DNA of 64,000 nucleotides, from NCBI GenBank assembly GCA_037043455.1, contig JAWPHD010000126.1:62001-126000 (forward strand), written 5' to 3'. How positions within the stretch are numbered: the stretch's first letter is position 1; each line of letters begins with the position of its first letter. Below are positions 48,410 through 60,550 of this stretch, piece after piece. The notes under the pieces were generated by a model, which was not told the DNA's origin, made no database searches, and saw only the letters and a list, made by a program, of their open reading frames with translations. Position numbers and translations under genes: made by a program. Source of the DNA: Cyrtodaria siliqua (taxonomy: Eukaryota; Mollusca; Bivalvia; Adapedonta; Hiatellidae).

Positions 48410-51400
48410 TGGGGCACCACTGCGATGGGGCCAAATGTGACCCCAACGTAACGATTAGAAAAACAATTTCTCATATATATCTATGACCCCGCTCCCGACC
48501 CTACCCCCAGGGCAAGATTTTACCACAAGGTCACTATTTGAACAAAACTAGTAAAGGACCATAATATTATGCTACATGCAATATATGAGAGTTCAATACC
48601 TTGTGGTCTCGGAGGAAAAGATTTATTTTCTCTATAGAAGTCTATGTAAAACAAGCGAACGCTAAATTTGACATCAGGGTCACTATTTGAACACACTTGG
48701 TAGCGGACCATACGATTATGGTAAATGCAAAATATTAAATCTCTTGCTCTTGTAGTTTTAGAGAAGAAGGTTTCTTAAGTGTTTTCCTATATAAATCTTG
48801 TAAAATATATGACCCCTGGGGCGGCGGTTCACCGTTTGAATAAACTTGGTAGAGAACTATAAGCTTATGGTAAATTGCAAAATTTTAACCCTATGGCTCT
48901 TGTAGTTTCAGAAAAGATTTTTAAGTTTTTCCATATGTAAGTATGTAAAACTGTGACCCCGGGGAGGGCCAGATTTGACCCCAGGGTCGCCATTTGAAAA
49001 AACTTGATAGAGAACCATAAGCTGATGCTATATGTAATATATGAGAGCTCTGTGCCTTTTAGTTTCAAAGAAGAAGATGTTTAATGTTTGGCCTATCTAA
49101 GTCTGTGTAAAAAATGTGACCCCTGGGGCGGGGCCAAGTTTGGCTCAAGGGTCAACATTTGAACAAACTTTGTAGAGGACCATAAACTTATAGCAAATGC
49201 AAACTATCAAACATATGGCTTTTGTTGTTTCAGACGAAGATTGTTTAAGTTTTTCTTTAAATAAGTCTGTGTAAAGCATGTGACTCTGGGGCGGGGTCAA
49301 ATTTGACCCCAGGGTCAGTATTTCAACAATATTGGTAGAGAGCCATACTAATGTAACAAATGCAACTATTAAACCTCTGGCTCTTGTAGTTTCAGAGAAG
49401 AAGAGTTTTAAGTATATGTAAAGCATATGACCCTGGGGCTGGCCCAAACTTGACCCCAGGTCCACCATTTGAACAAACTTTGTAGAGAACCATAAGCTTA
49501 TGGTAATTGCAAAACATTAAACCGTTGGCACCTGTAGTTTCAGAGAAGTTTTTCCCTATATAAATCAATGAAAAACATGCAAAATATCTTTACATAAAGT
49601 TTGGATTCCTGGATCGCAGCAATTCTTGACCAAGGGCATTTCACTGGAACAAAAATTACAACCTAGTGTTTGGCGATCATTATTAAAGACAATTAGTTGA
49701 AATCTGTTTAGTGGTTCTTGAGTAAAAGATTTGTTAAGGTTTCGCCCATATATGGTAATGGCGGTCATCTTGGATGTCACGTTGACATACTTTTAACAAA
49801 TGTGAAAGCAATTGACATTTGGCTCAGGTGAACTAACAAGAAGCACCAATAGTGGTGCAAGTGCCGGACTGCCAACTTTTACCGCACAAATCTAACATGA
49901 AAAGGGGGGTCATTTTGGTAAAAGGCATGACAGTTACGGTGCATGTAATACAGATGATAAACATGAATGCCACGTTTCAAAGTTTCATGTCAATAGGTTT
50001 TTGGAATATGTCTGCAATGAAATCTTTAAATAACCATCTATGATTTTATTTTATTTTTAAAAACTATATAAGTTTATGTAAAACATGTGATCCATGGGGC
50101 GGACCAAATGTGATCGCAGTGTCTACAGAAACTTGGTAAAGGACCATAAGTTTAAATAGTAAATGCTCAGTAAAAACCACTTGCTCTTGTAGTTTCAAAG
50201 TAGAAGATATTTTAAATGATATAGATATAAAAATCGAACAGGAAAAGCAACATTCAAGGACGACAGTCAACCACAAACACACAGAGAAACAAAGAACAAA
50301 TTTAAAGATGAATAAAAGGCCAAATAAGATATCACAAACACAAAAGGGTTGACAATAGGGCTACCGCCTTGGAACGGTCAGTGGCAAAAAAGGGTGCACA
50401 AACCCCACACTTATCCTACCGTCAACCCAATAAAGCGGGACAGTGTAAATAAAGAAATCCCCGCCATGAACTATTCTTTAACCAACAAGGCAGCATTAAT
50501 AGGCAATATAGGTAAAACACAAAGATGCTCGTTTATATATAAAAATAACCTAGAAATCCACAAAGAAGGTACTCAATGACCTGACAGAAGTCGGAGCAAC
50601 GAGAGAATAAACCATTGAGGGCACGACAAAACAAGACAAGACTGCAGACAAACATCAAAGTCACCGTCCTTTTGGGCTTTAGGTAGACGTCTTCATAGGG
50701 TCCACAGCCTGTCCGGTCATCGCACAATTAAAGAGGAAAGCATAGTGGCGAACTGTAAACTTGTCCACCACCAAGCATGCAGTGCGTTGCAAAATGATAG
50801 GGTCATAACCTCTTTTGATAAACCTTTTAGCAAGTTTAGCAAAGATATTATGAAAGTGACCATGACCAAGGGTCTTACGAAGTTTGTAAATCACGTCACC
50901 ATAGAGGTCAGGTTGTGATAGTCCTTGTCGCAGAAGAGTTCTTACATTACTTCTATATTTGGAAAGAAGATCAGGGTTACGATAAAAAATATTTTGCAAA
51001 GGTTTTACGAAGTTCATGGTAACCCTGATAGCGTAGCTTCTTAGTTACACAAAGATTACGAATATTAAGTAAGTCTATGCAAAACATGTGATCACTGGGC
51101 GGGAACAAATGTCACCACAGGGTCACCATTTGAACAAATTGTGTCGAAGACCTTCTGACAGCTTATAGTAAAAGCAAAATATTAAACCTCTAGCTCTTGT
51201 TGTTTCAGACAAGATTTTTTCAGAATTTCTCTATATAACTCAATGTAAAACATGAGATCCCTGGGGCGGGCTAAATGTGACTACATGGTCACCATTTGAA
51301 CAAACTTGGTAGAACACCATAAACTTATAGTAAATGCAAAATAAGAATCTCTGGCTCTTGTAGTTTCTGACAAGATTTTTTTAGTATCTACTTTCCCTAC

Positions 51401-51560
51401 ATAAGTCTATGTAAAACATGTGGGCCAAATGGGAACCCAGTGTCACCATTTGAACACACTTGATAAAGGACCTATCTTTTTAGTAAATGCAAAATATTAA
51501 ACCTCTGACTCTTGTAGTTTCAGAGAAGAAGAATTTTTAATTTTTTCCAATATAAGTAGA
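48410..51560. repeat. Degenerate ~180-bp repeat array interrupted by other elements
   Basis: Repeating words: 'gtcaccatttgaacaaactt', 'ggtagaggaccataagctta', 'ctcttgtagtttcagagaag' and 'cctggggcgggccaaatttg'. More than ten units occur up to 50220 and again 51060-51560, with another at about 53640-53800. Short minus-strand ORFs here are repeat artefacts. 47940-48400 shows no gene. Confidence 0.85.
50220..51035 (-). mobile_element. Retroelement 3' end with a 112-codon coding remnant
   Basis: Minus-strand ORF 50679-51017 reads NIFYRNPDLLSKYRSN, LLRQGLSQPDLYGDVIYKL, RFIKRGYDPIILQRTACL and FNCAMTGQAVDPMKTS. It is the better-preserved copy of the protein seen at 5931-6595. The 3' tail (50220-50670) matches 6600-7090. 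5'-truncated; no RT active site in the window. The family is not firmly identified. Confidence 0.7.
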
Positions 51561-51564
51561 TATA

Positions 51565-53322
51565 CACTAGTCAAAATTGCTAACCGATCACTTGTTATTT
51601 TCTTATTTATTTGTCTCAGAAAAATAAAATATATGTGAAATTGGAAATAAATGTATTGAAAAATGTTCTATAAGTAATCACATCAGTAAAGCGAAGTATT
51701 TTATGAATTTCAAAGAAGTTTATTGTATCGAAATTCATAGATACCAGTAATTTCAAAATTTACAAAAATCAATATCGCGTATGACAGCCGTTTGCGTGTA
51801 CAACAGCTAAACAGCGTTGTCGCATGGAATTTATGTAGTTATGTAGAAAACGCTGAGGTATGTTATTCCAAACATTGACAATGTCCCTTGTGAGGTCAGC
51901 AATATTTTGTTGCCTTGGTAACTGTCGCACACGACGGTCGATTTCGTCCCACACATGTTCGATTGGATTTAAATCCGGACTACATGGCGGCCACTCCAAT
52001 ATTCGAATGTTAATGCCCTGAAGTAGCTGACGGGTAGTTCTTGCAGTATGGCAAGGTGCATTGTCTTGCATGAATGTCATCCCACGGTTAGCGCGAATAT
52101 GGGGAATAAGCGTTGGTCGAAGTATTTGTTGCTAGTATTGGTCTGCGTTCAGGTTTCCTCGAACAACCACCATATCAGTTTTAGTGTGCAAACTAATACC
52201 TCCCCAAACCATCACTGACCCTCCTCCAAAATGAGATCTTTCGTTGACGCAATTATCCGAATATCGTTCCCCATGTCGTCGATAAATTCGCTCTCTGCCG
52301 TCAGACTTCTGAAGATTAAATCTGGACTCATCTGTAAAGGCGACATTTGCCCAGTCTGCTCTGGTGAACCTCAAATACCTTTTGGCCCACTGAAGCCGAA
52401 TTCGCCGGTGTCTTCCAGTCAATACTAATCCCACAAAATGTCTTCTCGCTCTCTATCCCATGATCCGTAGTCGATTTCGTACTCTTTGATCACTCACGTT
52501 TCTATTATGGACGCCTATTAAACGTCTGGCAATATCTGTCGCTGTTATTCTTCTATTACGAAGGTGTGTTACAAGGATGTAGCGATCTTGACGCTGCGTT
52601 GTCACACGTCTTTTTGGCCTTCGGTAAAGGTCATCAACACTTCCGGTGCGATTGCACTTGAGCCAAAGGTCGTAAATTGTTGAAAAACGTCTGTTGACTG
52701 TTCTGGCTACCTATAAATATAAAACAACTCATTCTTGCGACTTTTTCAGAAATAATGAACATGGTTAGACAGAATCATGTACGAACGAACAAACGAAGTG
52801 ACGGACGGACGGACGGACAGACAAGTAAACTTATGAATAAACTAACCTGCCAGAAGGATGAGGAATATTATAATACACAATACTGGACTTGAAAAAGAGA
52901 AAATAAAACGTTGAAAATCGATTAAATAAATTAATAAAAATGAACAAATTACGCAATGTCCTTTACCTGCCTAATCGAAGTACCAGCAATAATCATACCG
53001 ACGGCCCGTCCACGCTCTTCCGTTGTCATCCGACGCATTTTTTATTTAATTTTTAGTAAGTTTTTGTTTGGGATTGAAACGATAAACAATTCCGAGAACA
53101 CAAACACATGTTCAAATCTTACCTCGTGCAGCACGGGATAATAATGCGATTTCGCGCCAAAATAAGCCACGTGACCGGAAGTGCGGATTTTGAAGTTACA
53201 AAATGTATTGATCGTTTTGTTTGCTGCTCATATTTATTTGTATGAAATATCAACTCAAAATATACAATATTTGATATAATATTCCAAATAATAAAATGAC
53301 CGGTTAGCAATTTTGACCAGTG
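51565..53322 (-). mobile_element. Tc1/mariner-type transposon, near-complete
   Basis: Left end CACTAGTCAAAATTGCTAAC at 51565 and right end GTTAGCAATTTTGACCAGTG at 53303-53322 are inverted repeats (about 26 bp with two mismatches), flanked by TA. Total length 1758 bp. It sits inside the ~180-bp repeat array and carries one transposase gene on the minus strand. Confidence 0.92.
51769..53038 (-). pseudogene. Tc1-like DD34E transposase, two nonsense codons, one probable intron
   Basis: Exon 52967-53038 (MRRMTTEERGRAVGM...TSIRQ), an intron 52711-52966 with CAG|GTAAAG and TTATAG|GTAGCC, and exon 51769-52710 give 337 residues with no frameshift. N-terminal HTH region, then FTDESRFNL (first Asp), VMVWGGI, MQDNAPCHTA (second Asp) and SPDLNPIEHVWDEIDR (Glu, 34 residues after the second Asp). 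In-frame TAG codons at 52453-52455 (after RIMG) and 52132-52134 (after ADQY) break it. Transposase cuts and pastes the element at TA. This copy cannot encode full-length enzyme without readthrough. Confidence 0.88.
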
Positions 53323-53329
53323 TATATGT

Positions 53330-54075
53330 AGATATAAAAGTCGAACAGAAAATGCAGCATTCAAGGACCACATTCAACCAAAGGCATGCATAGAAACAAA
53401 CAAAAGTATTAAAGACAACTAAAAGGCAAGACAGACATAAAAGGGTCGATAATAGGACTACCGCCTTGGAACGGTCAGTGGCAAAAAGGGGGTCGCTGGG
53501 GGTTTACCAAACCTCACTCTTACCATATTGTCATTCCAATAAAATGGGACAGTGTAAATAAAGATATCCCAGGTTATATTCTGTAACAAACAAAGCAGCA
53601 TTTATAACCAGTGTAAACTACGACCGCATACGGTGGGATCAAATTTGACCCAGGGTCATCATTTGAACAAACCTGACAGAGGGACATAAGTTGATGCTAC
53701 ATGTAATATATGGGAGCTCTGTACTTTGTGGTTTCAGAGAAAAATATTTTACCTATTTAAGTCTATGAAACTCATGCAAAATCTCCACATACAAACGTCG
53801 GTCCCCCAGGGCAGGACCACTTCTAGCCTAGGCGCTGGCGATCATTTTAAAAGAAAGACTGTCGAAATCTGAAAAGCAGTTCTTCCGAAGACAGTGTAAA
53901 TAAAATAATCTACGCCATGTTCTATTTTCTAACAAATAAGGCAGCATAACTAGGCAATATAGGTATAACACATAGATGATCATATATGTATGAATATAAA
54001 AAATCCTAGAAAGCCACAGTGCAAATACTCATTGACAGAATCTAGAGCAACAAGACGACAAACGATTGAAGGTAA
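53330..54075 (-). repeat. Patchwork of retroelement tail and ~180-bp repeat pieces
   Basis: 53330-53590 matches the tail at 50220-50500; 53640-53880 is one unit of the 48.4-kb array; 53880-54070 matches about 6660-6840 inverted ('acgccatgttctattttcta'). Confidence 0.6.
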
Positions 54076-54079
54076 ATAA

Positions 54080-54730
54080 AGCTAGATTTAATTTGATTTA
54101 AATAAATACTGAAAAGGGGATCCCTTGGAAGTAACAAACGCAAACAACAGATAAAAGAGTAGCAGACGGTTTTATTGAGTCTGTGCATGACAAGTAATGT
54201 ATCACGTCTCCTAGCACCGGCTTAAACGATATTCTACTTTAAAGCCACGAAGATTGGGCTTGATGATCCCAAAGGACCAGTAAGTAATAACACTGCTGAT
54301 AAAGTCTCATCCGAGGGACTGTAATTGTACCTATTCCCCACTTTACCATTCCTTCGGATGAGAATTTAAACGAAGGTCTGCTCGCTAAAATACCCAGTGC
54401 AATACAACGAGGACAAAAAATGCTTATAAGCACACTGGACATCAGTTATAGTATAGACTTACACTGTCCTGTTTTAATGGGATGACAGTAGGGTAAGTGT
54501 GAGGTTTGGTGCACCCTAGAACCGGTTTAAACCCCCAGTGGCCTACTTTGCCACTGACCGTTCCAATGCGGTAGCCCTGTTGTCAACCCTTTTGTGTTTG
54601 TGATGTCGTTTGCATTTATTATTGCTTTTGCCTCCTTGTTTGTCTGTTTGCGTGTTTGTTTCTGTGTTTTGTGGTTGACTGTCCTCCTTGAATGCTACTT
54701 TCCCTGTCCGATCTTTTTATATTTCTTTTT
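54080..54730 (+). repeat. Dispersed repeat followed by a retroelement tail copy
   Basis: 'aaaaggggatcccttggaag' recurs at about 7572. 54480-54720 carries 'ggtgcaccctagaaccggtt', 'gaccgttccaatgcggtagc' and 'ccttgaatgctac'. 54730-56490 is AT-rich with a tRNA-like B-box (GGTTCAAATCC, about 55127) and no supportable gene. Confidence 0.6.
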
Positions 54731-56498
54731 TTTTTTGTGTAGTCACAAAGTACTTGTACACAGGAGCACCGAACAAACAATTTCTTGATAAAATGGTATA
54801 TTTAGTTTAATTTATTACAATGAAAAATAACTTAATATAACATATTTGAACTCATCTCACGATGTATCAGTACATAGTCAATCATGTCGCGGATCTAAAT
54901 TAGCCTTGCGTGGGGTAAAATGGTTTTATCAGAATCAATTTAGGATTCCGTCTAAAAACAACTTTATCTCGAAATTTAGTTTGTAGTTAAACCGTTTATG
55001 CGCGCATGTGCCCTATTTATTTAGTTGAGTCCATTTAGTGTTTGACATACTACACAGTATCAACACATATCAGTGGTGTTGCGAATAAATATTCAGGTAA
55101 TGAATAGAAATAAGAGCGCACGGTCTCTGGTTCAAATCCCGCTCCGGTTAAAAATATATTTGGAAGCCATATACCAATCAATGTTACCTTTACGAAGGCT
55201 AGATCAAAATGTGCTATTTTAAGTGTGCATGCGTGCGTGTGTGTTTGTGTGTGTGTAGTTATAGGGAGTATAGTCATTCTGCCTTTAAACCAATATGACG
55301 TCCTAAAGGTATATGTACAGTAGAGTCTGGACTGTTGCGATATTTTACGCATCGGTTTCTGGCTTCTACACCGACTTGGATGTTCGTTGAACTAAAACTA
55401 CTTCATCCGTGACTCAGTCATATATATGAGTTATTACCGTTCAAAGTAAAGGACCTGTAGCTTTAAGCATTAAAATGCATATCTCTATTTATTTATTCTG
55501 TATCAATTTTTTTTTAACCCGCTTGCATATAATTTAATTAAATAATTGAATTTTTCATTTTTTTCTTTGTTATTCCATCATAGTTTGAATATAATATTGG
55601 TGCAATATTAAACATGAAGAAACTGATGCAAAGTATAAGGGGGAAAGAAACATGTGTATTTATTTGCAAATTTTTAGTAAATAACAAAAAAAATGTAGAA
55701 ATATTTTCAAAAGTATACAAAGTTATATGGCAACAGTAAGCAATAGTAAGTGGAGAACAAAGGCACATACTTAAGATATCAAGACATATTTAAGTGTTTG
55801 CATTAATTGCTGATGGTATATATTTCTAGAATGCTGTGAAGATTTTTATAATGTTGAGGTAGTTTGAATTAAGTAGAAATATCACGTGGTATCTGTTTAT
55901 GTTGAACATGCCACTGTTCAGTGGAAAAAATTGGATTTAAGTTGATAAATAACAAAAGGATTTAAGGAAATATAACTTCGATCAATCGTTAATAGTGTGC
56001 AATGCGGTATAACACCAACAACGGCCCTTGCCAGTGCGTATCTGGGTTGTTGTCGTTGGAGGTCGCCGCTACATGTGCACTCACGTCGACGGGGGCTCAA
56101 TGCGAGGAAATGATCGCAGGGGCGAACAGATTTTAATTCATCCTTAAAAATCTTTCATAATGTGCCGTGGTGTCTGGTGACGTGTTTCATTAATTATAAA
56201 TATATATAAAATAACATAGAGCCAATTTCAATACAGCAATTTCAATACAACAACACGAGTCTTTTACCCCCAACAGTCATTTACCCACAACATTTTTAAT
56301 CACGTGCTCCTCCATATGTCACATGCTCCTCCATAACCAATAACAAATATAGACAGCGCGCTCAAAGCGCCGGTAATAATATCACTATTTGCTTTGAACC
56401 ATTCAAACACTTATTAATAACGATGCAAGTTATGTAGACCATACCATACCACTAGCCAGAATAGTTTTTAAAAAATGAACGAAACAAACTATTAATAA

Positions 56499-57265
56499 GG
56501 CCGGGGAAAAAAATACCTGTGTTTCTGGTTACCCGACCGTCCCTATTTTTTGGCGCCGACCCTACAGTATTTTATCATAAAATAAAAAAATGAAAAAAAA
56601 AAAAAAAAAAAATGAAAAAAAAAAAAAAAAAAAAAAAAAAAGATTTCCGTGTTATTTGTTGAAAACAAACATGTTTTTAATTTTCCTGAAAAAATGTCCC
56701 AGAGTAATGTAGTTATAGACAATGAAGTGGCCTAATTAACACGTAGCACCTTAACTTTTTCTTTGAACATCTCTTTCAAATATTCATAGATTTTGATAGA
56801 TTTTGATAAGAATACATGCAAAGATTCATATTAAAATAAATGGCAATATGGGATAATAATAGTTTTTCTAAATAAGAAATTGTATAAAAATACCATCAAT
56901 TTCCGCACTGCCACTTGAAACAGATATACATTTCACAGTATCCTATATATTTGTTATTTATAGGTATGTGGTTTTATATAAAAAAAATATCCAGAAGACT
57001 GAGAAGTGATATAAATACTAAGCGTAATGTCAAAAATCAAACAAATATTTGCAATATAAAAGATGATTCGTGTGCGTCAGCTGTGTCATTCTTGAATTAA
57101 AACTTAAGCCCCTAGCAAAGATGCTATATATATTAAAATAGAATTCGATTAGTTTTGACATCCATGAAAAAAAAAATATATATATATATATAAATAAATA
57201 CCTACCTACCTACCCTAATTTTTTCAACCGAGTAACCAGAAACACAGGTATTTTTCTCTCTGGCC
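56499..57265. mobile_element. 767-bp element with ~37-bp TIRs and 6-bp TSD
   Basis: GGCCGGGGAAAAAAATACCT...GTTTCTGGTTACCCG at the left is inverted at the right (GAGTAACCAGAAACACAGGT...GGCC). TAATAA flanks both sides (56493-56498, 57266-57271). The interior has long A runs (56580-56641) and no transposase ORF. Confidence 0.85.
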
Positions 57266-58011
57266 TAATAACGGGACGCCGCGAGTTAAAATAACATGAA
57301 GATAGACAGTGTCCCTTTAAAAATAAATTCTAAAAATAATATCTATGCAATGTATAAAACTGCGAGTAATTATCGACGAAAAATGAAACCGATTTAGAAC
57401 AAATATTAGACATGTAATCTAATACGTATTCATGTTCTTTATGAAAGGTTCTTTAGTATTTAATTAAGAAGAAACAATGTTTGCACTAGCTGCCTATAAT
57501 TCACAGTATGTGCTTTCTTATACAGTAATAGCGGTCTTTCATACTCGTTTTACTAACCGAAACATGTGACACACATTATTTAAAAACAGTAAGTGTATTA
57601 ATATTTATCTTTCATTTAATTAATGTTTGCCAACAACACGTCGTCAACACAGTGCCAAATTCATTAGGAAAATCTATAAACGAACAATATAGTTTTGTTT
57701 CACCACTTGCCAGAATAGTTTTAAGAGTATGGACGAAAAAATATTTGGCTTAGTTTTGGTTTAAACTGATGTTTTTTAACACATATTAAATCGGTCGTTA
57801 AATATATTTGCAAATATTCACCTATAGTTGTGTGGCTCGCTTTCTTACTTTAGAATTATGTACATGTTTAACCTTGCCGAAACACCAAAATGCTCGGAAC
57901 TATACCAGTGTTAATAGTATATTGAATAGTTCTTCATAATTGGTCACCATACACTCATTTGATGAGTTCAGTGGTTCATTAAGTAACAAATCAATATCGT
58001 ATTCATTATTT

Positions 58012-58533
58012 AAAGGGAATGTATCGACACAGCCAAACATGCTCTTTTATTGAGAGTTCTATCAAAATCGGATGATAAACAACAAAGATATGACCATTTG
58101 AAGGTTGTACTAAAATGGATATGGGAGCCGCCATTTTTAAAACTATGACGTCATAGTTCCATATGACTATATATGGAATATTGATTAATATCATTTAAAG
58201 CAAAGCAAATCACTGCAAGTGAATGCAAACTTCTTAACTGGGCATATAAAGCATTATTGAAATTAGTTATACATATTCTTCATACAGTTACTTTAATTTT
58301 TCCCCCTATAAATGAGTAATTTTTCATATTTATTAATATTCCGTATATGGTCATTTAGAACTGTGATGTCATAGCTCTAAAAATGGCGGATTCTATATCC
58401 GTTTCAACAGAAACTTCAAACGATCATATCTTCTTTGTTTTTCATTCGATTTTGATAATTATTTCACCATTTTCCAAGTTTTTCAGAACTCTTAATAATA
58501 AAGATTGTTTAGCTGTGTCGCTGTATTCCCTTT
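58012..58533. mobile_element. Fold-back element with long arms and TTAA-like ends
   Basis: AAAGGGAATGTATCGACACA at the left is inverted as GTGTCGCTGTATTCCCTTT at the right. Inner parts also pair: 'atgacgtcatagttccatat' and 'atatggtcatttagaactgt'. About 520 bp, no gene. Confidence 0.85.
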
Positions 58534-59894
58534 AACAGCCTATTTGCCTGTAAGTTTTCTGTTTTTAATAATTGCTTTATTAATTTCGGCATTTTCGTTA
58601 TGAAAAAAAAGAGATTACCTCGACATCGTTATAAGTACATATACAAAAACGGTTAGTGTACAACAGTCTAATGTACCATTACTATATTTGGATTTCAGAA
58701 TCTACCAGTATTATCCACATGGAATGTTACGATGTGTGCTTTATAGTGATTTTTTTTAAAAAATATGGTCGTATAAAGATGTTTTTATTTCAACTTCAAT
58801 TACATCTGGGTTTTTTCTATAATTATGCTTCGCGGTCATTTTGAAATGTCTGCGCTGTGTTTACATTCGTGACCGAACCAAAAGAAATTGCAATTCAACT
58901 CCATGTTTATATTGCTATGTTTGCATACTGTATGCATCTTTTCTTTGCCCTAAATGTAAACAGTGCGTTGCATTTATTAACAACGTATTAGGCTTTTTGT
59001 CTTGCCCACTTCAGGGGATAGGCACGGAACTCGACACCATTAACAAAATTTATGTTTTGGGTATTCGTTTACAGTGTGTATCTCCAAAACCGTCAAAGGT
59101 ATTGCCTTGAAACTCAGTACGTACATTTACTGGAGTAAGCCCTAACTCCATAACTAAACCCAACCTCACCAGTGGCATTGACCGTGATCTGAAAGGCAAA
59201 ACAACTTAATTAATACTAATACTTGCTAATGAATTTCCACGTTTTATTTCTGCAAAACTACCACAGATATTACTTAGACAGTTGATGTAGTTGTTCATCT
59301 GTGTAGATTCTACCCATCTGCTCAAGCCTTACCCTACCACTGGCCTTGACATTACACCCAAAGGGACTTGGTTATAGTTTCCCTTTGTATTTAAATGATT
59401 ATTATTTGGTGGTCTATCAGGTATCCGTGTTCACTTTAAACTACCCTCTTACCCCACTCCACCTGCCACCACAACCCTCCTTGTGAAACAATATCTTGTT
59501 CTTTGTTTTATCTATTGATAAAGCGGAATGTTCTTAATACGAATTATTGTTTTTTAGCAAGCTACCCAAATATTCTTAAGTCACAGGAAAAACGTGTGAA
59601 CGTGGCGTGATTCGTAAAATAGCTGATCAGTAATATTAGTAGGATGTTTTACTATACATAGTGCACACTTTAAATTTGTTCGAATTTGGAAGGAAATTGT
59701 CCGTCTATTATCTTAGCAACAATAAACTAAAGGTGAGTGGATTTGAAAATAATACTTCGTAAAAGTATGCAAATGCAAGAACACAATTGAAATTTATTTA
59801 TGTTTAAGTATTTTGGAACATTTAAGCTTAAACAGATTTAGAGCAACAGTTGTACATTGTTATCACGTAACAACTGTGTTTAAACCCTGAATTA

Positions 59895-60020
59895 GTTTGC
59901 CCTCTCGACTCAACCTTCATGGACGCGGCTAAATACATTCGATCGAAACGGGAAAACCGCTGAAACATGTGTAAGGTGGAAGTGCAAGGCAATGCAATTT
60001 TTGAAATAGACTTATTATTC
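59895..60020 (+). repeat. ~125-bp direct repeat, copy 1 (copy 2 at 61487-61615)
   Basis: 'gccctctcgactcaaccttc', 'cattcgatcgaaacgggaaa' and 'gtgtaaggtggaagtgcaag' occur in both with very few differences. The two copies bracket the third gene's start. 58540-59890 shows no supportable gene. Confidence 0.9.
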
Positions 60021-60202
60021 TTAGTGTGGAATCTATGTTATCCACTGCCTATGATCTCAGTAGTCGAGATGGTAGAGTGGTAGCCTTCACTGTTCCTTTT
60101 TTCAATTTAAAAATTAGTAGTTAGATCGCATAATCGATGTATTGACTGCATCGCTGATTTGAGACATAGGCCTACGACACAATAAACATTAAACTCGTCC
60201 GT

Positions 60203-60320
60203 ATGCAAATGTAAAGGTTAGTACCGCCCACACTTGTCATTCTGAGAGGACAAAATGCCATCTCAGTATGCAAATATAAAGGTACCGCCCACTCAGGTTA
60301 TTTTGAGAGCACAATGTCAC
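60203..60320 (+). promoter_or_regulatory. Duplicated octamer/TATA/GC-box promoter candidate
   Basis: Two 65-bp units, each with ATGCAAAT (60203-60210 and 60268-60275), then GTAAAGG or ATATAAAGG, then GTACCGCCCAC. The second unit has a good TATA box (about 60274), which would put the start of transcription near 60305. A donor GCAG|GTAAGA at 60396 and acceptor at 60484 follow, consistent with a spliced 5' UTR. Confidence 0.55.
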
Positions 60321-60484
60321 CACTGTAATACATTCTGTATTATGTCCTCACGACTGCATTACAAATTATATAAATAAAATATGACAACTAGGCAGGTAAG
60401 AAAAACGTTAATGTATTTTATTTATATGTATATGTGTTTTAAATGTACATTGAAATCTTACTTAATGTATGTTTTCATTTTCAG

Positions 60485-60550
60485 AAAATTAGTTCGACAT
60501 ATGGGATAACGATCGGCAACATGGATGATGCATTGTCATTTGAACATCTG
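60485..60550 (+). CDS. First coding exon of a third gene (10 codons, product unknown)
   Basis: The exon follows TTTTCAG, holds ATG at 60521 reading MDDALSFEHL, and ends at CTG|GTAGGAGT. The upstream 5' UTR exon would end at 60395. Later exons were not identified; the next phase-0 ORF (60919-61113) is in a GC-rich palindromic stretch and I do not trust it. Product unknown. Confidence 0.5.

Noticed and set aside
52132..52455. The two TAG codons in the Tc1 transposase as A-to-I editing sites (TAG to TGG)
   Set aside because: Nothing in the sequence supports editing here, and the first position is usually not Trp in relatives as I recall; simple nonsense mutation is enough.
58841..59110. Cys-rich 89-residue ORF
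   Set aside because: No recognisable zinc-finger spacing, no promoter or splice context; likely chance.
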